6,355 nt of DNA from an uncultured Clostridia bacterium (GTDB taxonomy: Bacteria; Bacillota; Clostridia; Oscillospirales; Acutalibacteraceae), in the NCBI GenBank assembly GCA_947623765.1, contig CANQIG010000116.1:1-6355 (forward strand). The letters run 5' to 3'. The notes under the pieces were generated by a model that did no database searches, was not told where the DNA came from, and worked only from the letters and a program-made list of their open reading frames with translations. Positions within the stretch are counted from its first letter, which is position 1, and each line of letters opens with the position of its first letter. This document shows, piece after piece, positions 1 to 6,355 of this stretch. The position numbers were made by a program, and so were the translations under genes.

Positions 1-8
1 TAGCTTTA

Positions 9-46
9 CCCCCTATGTAGTTATTTTCCTACATAGGGGGCTTTTT
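9..46 (+). terminator. Intrinsic terminator of a plus-strand gene outside the window
   Basis: A perfect 12-bp stem (arms 9-20 and 29-40, CCCCCTATGTAG and its complement) with an 8-nt loop is followed on the plus strand by C and five T (42-46). Read on the minus strand the hairpin is followed by TAAAGCTA, which is not T-rich. It therefore fits a plus-strand transcript arriving from left of the window. It may still slow minus-strand readthrough from the ABC transporter gene, for which no other terminator is visible between 50 and 115. Confidence 0.88.
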
Positions 47-115
47 GTCTACTGTCCGTTTTTACTGGTTCAGTTCAGAGCTCCAGCAGGTCATCGGCTT
101 GTTCTTTATGGGATT

Positions 116-1717
116 TTACTGTGCGCCGAGCGTGATCACGCGGTCAAACGCGGGCAGCTTTTCCTCCGAAAACTGGTGGGACACGACGAGCAGCAGCTTT
201 CCGGAAATGGACAGGAGCAGATCCTCGATCTTCTGCGCCGTGCCTTCGTCGAGGTTTGCAAGCGGCTCGTCGAGGATCAGGACATCCGTGTTCCGCAGCA
301 GCGCCCGCGCGAGGCAGATCCGCTTTTTCTCGCCCCCGGAAAGGTTCGCGCCGTTTTCCGTGATGAGGCTGTCCAGCGAATGTACGTTGGCGAACCGTTC
401 GAGGCCGAGATCCCGCAGGACCTTGAGGAGCATACCGTCGCGCACGTCGCCGTACATCGTCAGGTTGTTTCGGAGCGTGTCGTGGAACAGGACCGCCTCC
501 TGCCGGACGACGGTGATCGCCGAATACGTGCTGTCATACGCGGTGATCGGCACGCCGTCCACGGTAATCTTCCCGCCTGCGGCGTCGTAATAGCGCAGGA
601 GCAGATTGATCGCGGTCGTTTTCCCGCATCCGCTCGGGCCTTTGATCAAATACTTCCCGCCCTTTGCCGCCGTGAAGGTGAAATCCTTGAGCAGCGGGCG
701 GTCCTCGGTATACCCGAAGGAAACGCCGTCATAGCGGATCTCCTTCTTCACGCCGGGCAGGGATCTCATGTCCGCATCGCGGCTGTCCTGTGCGATAAAC
801 CGTTCCATCGCCGCGCAGGAGGGCCGAATGGCGATCAGCTGGCGGATGATCTCCGCGAGAGAGATGAGCGGATAGGAGAGCTGGTCGATCATGCCGATCG
901 CGACGAAGAAGTCGCCCGCCGAAAACTCTCCCGAGAGGACCAGTCCGATCGAACACACGAGCACGATAAAATACGACAGGTACGAAATGAGCGTCGTGAT
1001 CAGCTGCGCTGCCGCGCCGAGGGCCGTATCCCGGAGCAGCTTCTCCATGGACAGCGTGTTGGACGCCTCAAACCGCCGGAGGATCTGCCGCTCGATGGAG
1101 AAATTCTTGATGATCTCGAACCCGCCCAACCAGTCGTTCACCTTTGCGAGGTTCTCCTCGACCGACTTGAGATATTCGTCCGTCGCCCGCTGCAGCCGTT
1201 TCTCGATGAGCTTCGGCACGTAGAGCGGCGTGGTGAGGAGCAGGATCGTGATGAGCGCGATCCGCCAGTCCAGGAGGAACAGCGCGAGACTGACGAAAAC
1301 GATCTTCAACAGGATCTCCCAGAACAGGGGGAGCATCTGGAAATAGCGGGAGCGGATCAAGTCGGCCTCGCTGCTATACTTTGCCACGTACTCGCCCTGC
1401 TGCTTCTCCTTATACGCGACATAGTGCAGCCGGAGGATGCTCGCGAAAATGTCACACTTCAGCTGCCCGAGGCATCTGACGGCGAACCGGTCGCTCATGC
1501 GCCTGTACCCGTAGTAGAACAGGACTTCGCCGAGGATGAAGCCGATCAGCAGGAGCGCATACCGAAACGTCGTTCCCGCTTCTCCGGCGATGGCATGATC
1601 CAGAACGTCGCCCTTGAAAAATTGCAGCACGACCGCAAAGACCGTACTGATACATACCAAAATCCAAGCCCCTATATAATAGGCGCTGTTCTTGCGCAGA
1701 TATGTCTTCATTTCCAT
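116..1717 (-). CDS. ABC exporter half-transporter (permease-ATPase fusion), probable drug or peptide efflux
   Basis: This is a type IV ABC exporter half-transporter: an N-terminal membrane domain with about six helices (near residues 13-33, 52-70, 129-149, 152-170, 235-260 and 268-292) fused to a nucleotide-binding domain. The ATPase motifs are complete: A-loop tyrosine in FGY (334-336), Walker A GPSGCGKT (360-367), Q-loop Gln406, signature LSGGE (459-463), Walker B ending in Asp483-Glu484, and H-loop His514. With the catalytic glutamate and histidine intact it could work as a homodimer; no partner half-transporter lies beside it. At 533 residues it is somewhat shorter than the usual 570-600. 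Two starts are possible, ATG at 1717 or ATG at 1711 (Met3). The ribosome binding site AGAAAGGA ends only 2 nt before the first and 8 nt before the second, so Met3 (531 residues) is more likely. The gene has its own promoter and an attenuator-like leader, and stands alone downstream of a terminator. Its base composition looks less GC-rich than the genes to its right. The substrate is not readable from the sequence; drug efflux is inferred from the leader. Confidence 0.93.
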   Translation of the reverse strand: MEMKTYLRKNSAYYIGAWILVCISTVFAVVLQFFKGDVLDHAIAGEAGTTFRYALLLIGFILGEVLFYYGYRRMSDRFAVRCLGQLKCDIFASILRLHYVAYKEKQQGEYVAKYSSEADLIRSRYFQMLPLFWEILLKIVFVSLALFLLDWRIALITILLLTTPLYVPKLIEKRLQRATDEYLKSVEENLAKVNDWLGGFEIIKNFSIERQILRRFEASNTLSMEKLLRDTALGAAAQLITTLISYLSYFIVLVCSIGLVLSGEFSAGDFFVAIGMIDQLSYPLISLAEIIRQLIAIRPSCAAMERFIAQDSRDADMRSLPGVKKEIRYDGVSFGYTEDRPLLKDFTFTAAKGGKYLIKGPSGCGKTTAINLLLRYYDAAGGKITVDGVPITAYDSTYSAITVVRQEAVLFHDTLRNNLTMYGDVRDGMLLKVLRDLGLERFANVHSLDSLITENGANLSGGEKKRICLARALLRNTDVLILDEPLANLDEGTAQKIEDLLLSISGKLLLVVSHQFSEEKLPAFDRVITLGAQ

Positions 1718-1802
1718 TATCCTTTCTATTGTTTCGTTTTTTCCTCTGACGAAAACGATAGAAGGATAGGTGAGATCTCCTTCTATCGCTTAGAAGGAGA
1801 TC
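1718..1802 (-). promoter_or_regulatory. Putative ermC-like translational attenuator of the ABC exporter
   Basis: In the minus-strand transcript four segments occur in order. Segment 1 (1802-1791) pairs perfectly over 12 bp with segment 2 (1785-1774) across a 5-nt loop. Segment 2, extended at its 5' side (1788-1778), pairs perfectly over 11 bp with segment 3 (1766-1756), and can lengthen through a G-U pair. Segment 3 (1768-1758) pairs over 11 bp, with a single bulged A, with segment 4 (1718-1729), which contains the exporter's ribosome binding site. That hairpin can be extended inward by 1754-1749 with 1732-1737. Pairing 1:2 plus 3:4 would hide the ribosome binding site; pairing 2:3 would free it. 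Segment 1 encodes the end of the small leader ORF, so a ribosome held there would favour 2:3. The pairings are seen directly; the regulatory role is inferred from the known erm and cat attenuators. A transcriptional reading is less likely: the 2:3 hairpin is followed by only four U, and its stem is not GC-rich. Confidence 0.72.
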
Positions 1803-1816
1803 CGGCGCTTCACCAT
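1790..1816 (-). CDS. Leader peptide ORF, 8 codons (MVKRRISF)
   Basis: An ATG at 1816 opens an 8-codon ORF ending in TAA at 1792-1790. It is preceded by a very strong ribosome binding site, AAGGGAGGGA (1833-1824), with about 8 nt between its GGGAGGG core and the ATG. It starts about 27 nt after the predicted transcription start. The last codons lie inside the 5' arm of the first hairpin, so its translation must disturb that hairpin. Residues 3-5 are Lys-Arg-Arg, fitting the Arg/Lys-X-Arg/Lys arrest motif known for macrolide-bound ribosomes (as in ErmDL). The first residues MVK also resemble the start of the cat-86 leader. No such short ORF can be called coding by statistics alone; the case rests on the ribosome binding site, the promoter and the hairpins. 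Confidence 0.68.
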   Translation of the reverse strand: MVKRRISF

Positions 1817-1823
1817 GGCAAAG

Positions 1824-1833
1824 TCCCTCCCTT
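1824..1833 (-). promoter_or_regulatory. Strong ribosome binding site of the leader peptide
   Basis: The purine run AAGGGAGGGA stands about 8 nt before the leader ATG at 1816. It is closer to the anti-Shine-Dalgarno complement than the exporter's own site (AGAAAGGA, 1727-1720), so the leader should be translated constantly while the exporter start is held back. Confidence 0.75.
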
Positions 1834-1849
1834 ACCGGATTTTGATACC

Positions 1850-1878
1850 ACTATACTATACGAACGCGAAAAAGTCAA
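1850..1878 (-). promoter_or_regulatory. Housekeeping sigma promoter for the leader and ABC exporter
   Basis: On the minus strand there is a -35 box TTGACT (1878-1873), a 17-nt spacer and a -10 box TATAGT (1855-1850). A second overlapping TATAGT (1860-1855) gives only a 12-nt spacer and is probably irrelevant. The predicted start is an A near 1843, giving an untranslated region of about 126 nt before the exporter. The promoter lies just downstream of the terminator of the preceding group, so the exporter is an independent transcription unit. Confidence 0.85.
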
Positions 1879-1896
1879 CCGCCAGTCAAGACGGCA

Positions 1897-1922
1897 GCGC
1901 GGCCTCAGGCAGAAAGCCGCGC
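1897..1922. repeat. GC-only inverted repeat upstream of the exporter promoter
   Basis: A 7-bp perfect inverted repeat, GCGCGGC (1897-1903) and GCCGCGC (1916-1922), has a 12-nt loop. It sits between the lipoprotein terminator and the -35 box of the exporter. It has no adjacent T-tract, so it may be a second barrier to readthrough, a protein-binding site, or chance in GC-rich DNA. Confidence 0.4.
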
Positions 1923-1931
1923 CCGCGCCGC

Positions 1932-1971
1932 ACAGAAAACGCCCCGGCGGGTTTCCCGTTCGGAGCGTTTT
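1932..1971 (-). terminator. Intrinsic terminator after the lipoprotein gene
   Basis: Arms 1971-1961 and 1946-1936 form an 11-bp stem with one G-T pair (AAAACGC at one base, GCGTTTT at the other). Inside it is a smaller CGGG-AAA-CCCG hairpin. On the minus strand the stem ends in TTTTCTGT. It begins about 20 nt after the lipoprotein stop codon. Because the plus strand also reads into GTTTTG it could act in both directions, but no plus-strand gene needs it. Confidence 0.82.
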
Positions 1972-1991
1972 GATCCTTTGAACTTTTTCCC

Positions 1992-2642
1992 TTACGGCGT
2001 GCAGCGCTTGCAGGGGACGTACCCCATCGCGATCACTTCATCCCGCGAGCCGGTAAAATCCCAACGGTTTTGCGGCGACATCTTGTTCACGCTGTCGCAC
2101 CAGGTTTCGTGGAATTTCTTGGAATTGGTGTTCAGGACGTACGCATGGCCGACCGGTTCTTCGCCGGCGGGTTCGGGCGTCGGTTCAGGCGTTGGCTCTG
2201 CTGTCGGCTCCGGAGTAGGTTCCGCAGTGGGTTCCGGGGTAGGCTGCGGCGTTGGTTCTGCTGTCGGCTCAGGTGTCGGCTGCGGTGTGGGCTCCGCCGT
2301 CGGCTCCGGGGTGGGTTCTGCTGTGGGTTCCGCAGTCGGCTCCGGTGTTGGTTCAGCGGTAGGTTCTGCCGTTGGCTCTGGGGTGGGCGTTGGAGTCGGC
2401 GTGGGTGTTGGCGTTGCCGTCGCCGTGGGAGTGGGCGTAGGAGTCGGCGCAACGGTCGGGCTGGCCGTTGGTTTTACGGTCGGCGTGGCCGTCGGCGATG
2501 CGGTCGGACTCGCCGTTGGCGCGGATGTCGCCTCCGCTTTTCTGCCCGCGCCGTCCGAGGCGGGCGAAGCCGCCCCGCTCCCGCAGGCGGCGAGCAGAAG
2601 GACCGTCACGAACGCCAGTGCCAGAATGAAAAAACGTCTCAT
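1992..2642 (-). CDS. Lipoprotein with Pro-Thr repeat stalk and C-terminal Cys/His (Ada-like zinc) domain
   Basis: The 216-residue protein has a lipoprotein signal peptide: Met-Arg-Arg, a hydrophobic core, and lipobox LAAC with Cys20 as the lipidated residue. It should be anchored on the outer face of the membrane. Residues 42-158 are a low-complexity stalk of PT, PTAEPT and PEPT repeats that probably spans the cell wall. Residues 167-216 form a compact domain starting YVLNTNSKKFH and ending PCKRC. His178, Cys182, Cys211 and Cys214 are probable metal ligands. I recognise this domain from the C-termini of secreted nucleases and metallo-beta-lactamase-fold proteins of Firmicutes, where it resembles the zinc-binding part of Ada; its function is not settled. 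I chose ATG at 2642 because the signal peptide begins there and AGGGG stands about 10 nt before it. A TTG at 2666 would add eight charged residues and is less likely. The gene lies 46 nt after the dehydratase-like gene with no clear terminator or promoter between, so cotranscription is likely. Confidence 0.87.
   Translation of the reverse strand: MRRFFILALAFVTVLLLAACGSGAASPASDGAGRKAEATSAPTASPTASPTATPTVKPTASPTVAPTPTPTPTATATPTPTPTPTPTPEPTAEPTAEPTPEPTAEPTAEPTPEPTAEPTPQPTPEPTAEPTPQPTPEPTAEPTPEPTAEPTPEPTPEPAGEEPVGHAYVLNTNSKKFHETWCDSVNKMSPQNRWDFTGSRDEVIAMGYVPCKRCTP
2169..2519. repeat. Low-complexity tandem repeat encoding the Pro-Thr stalk
   Basis: About 350 bp of short imperfect tandem units encode PT, PTAEPT and PEPTPEPT blocks in the lipoprotein. 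The right half (stalk N-terminal side) is mainly PT and ASPT units. The left half is a Glu-rich PEPTAEPT pattern with two Gln-Pro-Thr variants. Third codon positions vary between units, so the array is older than a recent slippage event or is under selection for peptide composition. Such arrays often vary in length between strains. Confidence 0.9.
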
Positions 2643-2688
2643 CTCCACTTTTCCCCTATCCTGCAAAAATCGCTGCCGCGCTCCGGGT

Positions 2689-3963
<1,275 letters not shown>

Positions 3964-3988
3964 TTTTCTTCCCTGCCTTTTTCAAATC

Positions 3989-6355
3989 TCAGTGGAGGCC
4001 GAGCGCCGCGAACAGCGACCGCAGCCGGATGCGCACCGCGCCGAGGTTCGTGATCTCGTCGATCTTGAGCTGCGTGTAGATCTTCCCGCCCGCGTGGAGG
4101 ATCGCCCGGACCTCGTCCGTCGTGATCGCGTCGACGCCGCAGCCGAACGACACGAGCTGGATGAGGTTGAGGTCGTGGCGGTTCGCGTCCGCGACGTATT
4201 TCGCGGCGGCGTAGAGCCGCGCGTGGTACGTCCACTGATTGAGGACCTTCGTCTGTACGGGGCCCGCCTTTCCCGCGACGGCGTCCTCCGTGACGACGAC
4301 CGCGCCGCAGTCGCAGATCAGCCCGTCGATGCCGTGGCTGATCTCCGGGTCGATGTGGTACGGCCGACCGGCGAGGATCACGACGGGCTTGTGCTTCTCC
4401 TCGGCGATGGCCATGAACTTCTCGCCGATGGCCCGAAGCGCCCGCATATAGAGGTCGTATTCCTTATACGCGGCCTCGGCGGCGCGCTTCACGTCCTTTT
4501 CGGTATAGTTGCCCGCGAGGTGCCGCCGCAGGACCTGATACATCCTGCCGGGGAAATCGCGCCGCCGGTGCGGGCCGACGTACTCCCCGATGAACACGGT
4601 ATTTTTCAGCGCGAGGATATTCGAGGAGATGACCTCCGGATAATACGCGACGACCGGGCAGTTGTAGTGGTTGTCGGAGATGCCCTCGTCGAAGTTGTAG
4701 GACATACACGGGTAGAAGATCGCGTCGACGCCCATGCCGAGCAGCGATTCCACATGGCCGTGCATCAGCTTCGCGGGGAAGCAGGCGGTGTCGGAGGGGA
4801 TCGTGTGCTGCCCCTTGAGGTAGAGGCTGCGGTTCGAGGGCGGCGAGGTCTTCACGTCGAAGCCGAGCTCGGTGAAGAACCTGTGCCAGAACGGCAGCAT
4901 CTCGTAGAGATTCAGTCCCATCGGGATGCCGATGACCGGGTTCCCGCGGTCCTCGTATGTATAGCGCGCGAGGAGCTTCCGTTTCTCCTCGAACATATTG
5001 TACTGTGTCTCGGTGGACTTCACACCGGTGATCGGCTTTTCGCAGCGGTTGCCGCTGATGAACCGCCTGCCGCCGGAGAAGGTGTTCACGGTCAGCTTGC
5101 AGTGGTTGGAGCAGCCGCCGCAGGTGATCGCCTTCACGCTGTGGGTGAATTTTTCCAGCTCCTCCTTGGAAAGGAGCGTGGAGACCGCGTCGTCCCCGGC
5201 GCGATGGTGCGCGTAGAGCGCCGCGCCGTACGCGCCCATGAGCCCGGCGATCGTCGGCCGGATCACGTCCCGCTCGATCTCCTGCTCGAACGCGCGGAGC
5301 ACCGCGTCGTTCAGGAACGTGCCGCCCTGCACGACGATCTCCTTCCCGATGGCGTTCGCGTCCACCGCGCGGATGACCTTGTAGAGCGCGTTCTTCACGA
5401 CGCTGATCGAAAGGCCCGCCGAGATGCACTCGACCGACGCGCCGTCCTTCTGCGCCTGCTTCACCGAGGAATTCATGAACACCGTGCAGCGCGAGCCGAG
5501 GTCGACCGGCCGGTCCGCGAAGAGGCCGAGCTTCGCGAAGTCCTCGATCGTGTACCCGAGCGCGCCGGCGAAGGTCTGCAAAAACGACCCGCAGCCGGAG
5601 GAGCACGCCTCGTTCAGGAAAATGTCGTCGATCACGCCGTTTTCGATCTTGAAGCACTTGATGTCCTGCCCGCCGATGTCGATGATGAAATCGACCTTCG
5701 GGTTGAAGGACTTCGCGGCGTAGAAATGCGCCATCGTCTCGACGATGCCGTAATCCGCCGAAAACGCGTTTTTGATGATGTCCTCGCCGTAGCCGGTCGC
5801 GGCCGCGGCGGCGATGCGGACGTTCGGGAAGCGGTCGTAGACCTCGAGCAGGAAATCGCGCATCAGCGGCACGGGGTTCCCTGCATTCGACATATAGCGC
5901 GAGCAGAGGATCGCGCCGGTCTTATCCGTCACGACGGCCTTGACCGTCGTCGAGCCCGCATCGATGCCGATAAAGACCGGCTCGCCGTCGGAGATGGTGT
6001 CGAGCACGCGGACGCCCGCGCTCTCGTGGCGCTTCAAAAAGGCGTCGTAATCCGCCTTGTCCCGGAAGAGCGGCGGACACGCGCGGTATTCCTCCTTCGC
6101 GGTATACGCCGCGATCGAGTTGATGAGCCGCTGGAGCGGCTTCTCGTCCTCTGAAGCGGCGAACGCCGCGCCGAGGGCGACGAAATAGAGGGAGTTTTCC
6201 GGGCAGATCCCGGTGATCTTCAAGGTATCGTCAAACGCCGCGCGCAGCTCGGAGAGGAACGTCAGCGGCCCGCCGAGGTAGACCACCTGCCCGGCGATCT
6301 CGCGGCCCTGCGCGAGCCCGGCGACGGTCTGGTTCACGACGGCGTAGAGGATGCT
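3989..6355 (-). CDS. Acyl-CoA dehydratase activase (BadF/BcrA-type) with DUF2229-like region, N-terminus outside the window
   Basis: The frame is open to the window edge, so 788 residues are visible and the start is missing; the internal GTG at 6337 is not a credible start. Visible residues 1-66 are the end of a first activase-like ASKHA domain (YLGGPLTFLSEL, then FVALGAAFA). Residues 127-382 are a complete second activase domain: phosphate-1 loop DAGSTT (132-137), phosphate-2 loop DIGGQD (226-231), cluster-ligand motif ACSSGCGSF with Cys251, second ligand Cys290 in SRCTVF, and the adenosine motif QGGTFLND near 343-350. Cys251 and Cys290 match the two cysteines that hold the shared [4Fe-4S] cluster in the activator HgdC. 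Next comes a linker with Cys412, Cys415, Cys419 and Cys438, then a DUF2229-like region (about 470-786) with IPMGLNLYE, SDTACFPAKL, YPCMSYN, AGRPYHIDPE and SFGCGVDA. The family couples ATP hydrolysis to low-potential electron transfer to a dehydratase-like partner, here encoded by the next gene. It ends in TGA at 3991-3989. The promoter is outside the window. Confidence 0.9.
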   Translation of the reverse strand, partial: SILYAVVNQTVAGLAQGREIAGQVVYLGGPLTFLSELRAAFDDTLKITGICPENSLYFVALGAAFAASEDEKPLQRLINSIAAYTAKEEYRACPPLFRDKADYDAFLKRHESAGVRVLDTISDGEPVFIGIDAGSTTVKAVVTDKTGAILCSRYMSNAGNPVPLMRDFLLEVYDRFPNVRIAAAAATGYGEDIIKNAFSADYGIVETMAHFYAAKSFNPKVDFIIDIGGQDIKCFKIENGVIDDIFLNEACSSGCGSFLQTFAGALGYTIEDFAKLGLFADRPVDLGSRCTVFMNSSVKQAQKDGASVECISAGLSISVVKNALYKVIRAVDANAIGKEIVVQGGTFLNDAVLRAFEQEIERDVIRPTIAGLMGAYGAALYAHHRAGDDAVSTLLSKEELEKFTHSVKAITCGGCSNHCKLTVNTFSGGRRFISGNRCEKPITGVKSTETQYNMFEEKRKLLARYTYEDRGNPVIGIPMGLNLYEMLPFWHRFFTELGFDVKTSPPSNRSLYLKGQHTIPSDTACFPAKLMHGHVESLLGMGVDAIFYPCMSYNFDEGISDNHYNCPVVAYYPEVISSNILALKNTVFIGEYVGPHRRRDFPGRMYQVLRRHLAGNYTEKDVKRAAEAAYKEYDLYMRALRAIGEKFMAIAEEKHKPVVILAGRPYHIDPEISHGIDGLICDCGAVVVTEDAVAGKAGPVQTKVLNQWTYHARLYAAAKYVADANRHDLNLIQLVSFGCGVDAITTDEVRAILHAGGKIYTQLKIDEITNLGAVRIRLRSLFAALGLH

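Noticed and set aside
1756..1802. The inverted repeats considered as a repressor operator or insertion-sequence remnant
   Set aside because: They lie downstream of the predicted start site inside the transcribed leader, and overlap a leader ORF and an anti-Shine-Dalgarno segment, which an RNA switch explains better. There is no transposase, target duplication or long terminal repeat.
176..1981. Plus-strand open frame of about 600 codons opposite the ABC exporter
   Set aside because: Its product is Arg/Asp/Glu-rich low-information sequence without domains. It mirrors the complementary strand of a gene with all ABC motifs intact, and it runs through the exporter promoter and a terminator.
2158..2540. 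The repeat tract considered as a CRISPR array or minisatellite
   Set aside because: Units are short, contiguous and in frame with codon-level variation; there are no unique spacers of constant length.
2643..2688. Possible terminator or promoter between the dehydratase-like gene and the lipoprotein gene
   Set aside because: Only short 3-4 bp stems are present before the five T near 2664-2669 on the minus strand, and no convincing -35/-10 pair is seen.
3992..6154. Plus-strand open frame of about 720 codons opposite the activase gene
   Set aside because: High GC at third positions removes stop codons from the opposite strand. The translation is Arg/Val/Asp-rich with no recognisable motif, while the minus strand carries a complete ASKHA domain.

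Overview
This window looks like a chromosomal segment of a fairly high-GC member of the Clostridia (Bacillota), possibly an Oscillospiraceae- or Christensenellaceae-like gut anaerobe. The reasons are the activase/2-hydroxyacyl-CoA dehydratase-type proteins typical of strict anaerobes, a lipoprotein with a long Pro-Thr stalk, and purine-rich ribosome binding sites. The taxonomic call is an inference from protein style, not from a marker gene. All genes lie on the minus strand, so the biological order runs from right to left.

Right part (6355 to 2689): two adjacent genes encode an oxygen-sensitive, ATP-driven electron-transfer type protein pair. The first is cut by the window edge. It carries the tail of one ASKHA activase domain, a complete second activase domain with both cluster-ligand cysteines, a cysteine-rich linker and a DUF2229-like region. 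The second, 25 nt downstream, is a 424-residue protein of the 2-hydroxyacyl-CoA dehydratase family. As I recall it, these parts are usually fused in one chain of about 1,400 residues, so here the chain seems to be split into two genes. The physiological substrate is unknown.

Middle (2642 to 1932): a lipoprotein gene follows 46 nt later, probably in the same transcript. It has a lipobox, a stalk of about 115 residues made of Pro-Thr/Pro-Glu-Pro-Thr repeats, and a small Cys/His domain at the C-terminus. A good intrinsic terminator closes this group.

Left part (1878 to 116): a near-consensus promoter drives a single half-size ABC exporter (531 or 533 residues). Its leader of about 125 nt is the most remarkable part of the window. 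It holds a strong ribosome binding site, an 8-codon ORF (MVKRRISF) and four complementary segments that can pair as 1:2 plus 3:4 (hiding the exporter's ribosome binding site) or as 2:3 (exposing it). This is the layout of an ermC-type translational attenuator. The peptide contains Lys-Arg-Arg, which fits the '+X+' motif at which macrolide-bound ribosomes arrest. I infer that the exporter is a drug-inducible efflux pump switched on by ribosome stalling on the leader.

Far left (9 to 46): a perfect 12-bp hairpin followed by a T-tract on the plus strand is the terminator of a plus-strand gene lying outside the window, convergent with the ABC gene. Large open frames on the plus strand opposite the GC-rich genes are shadows.
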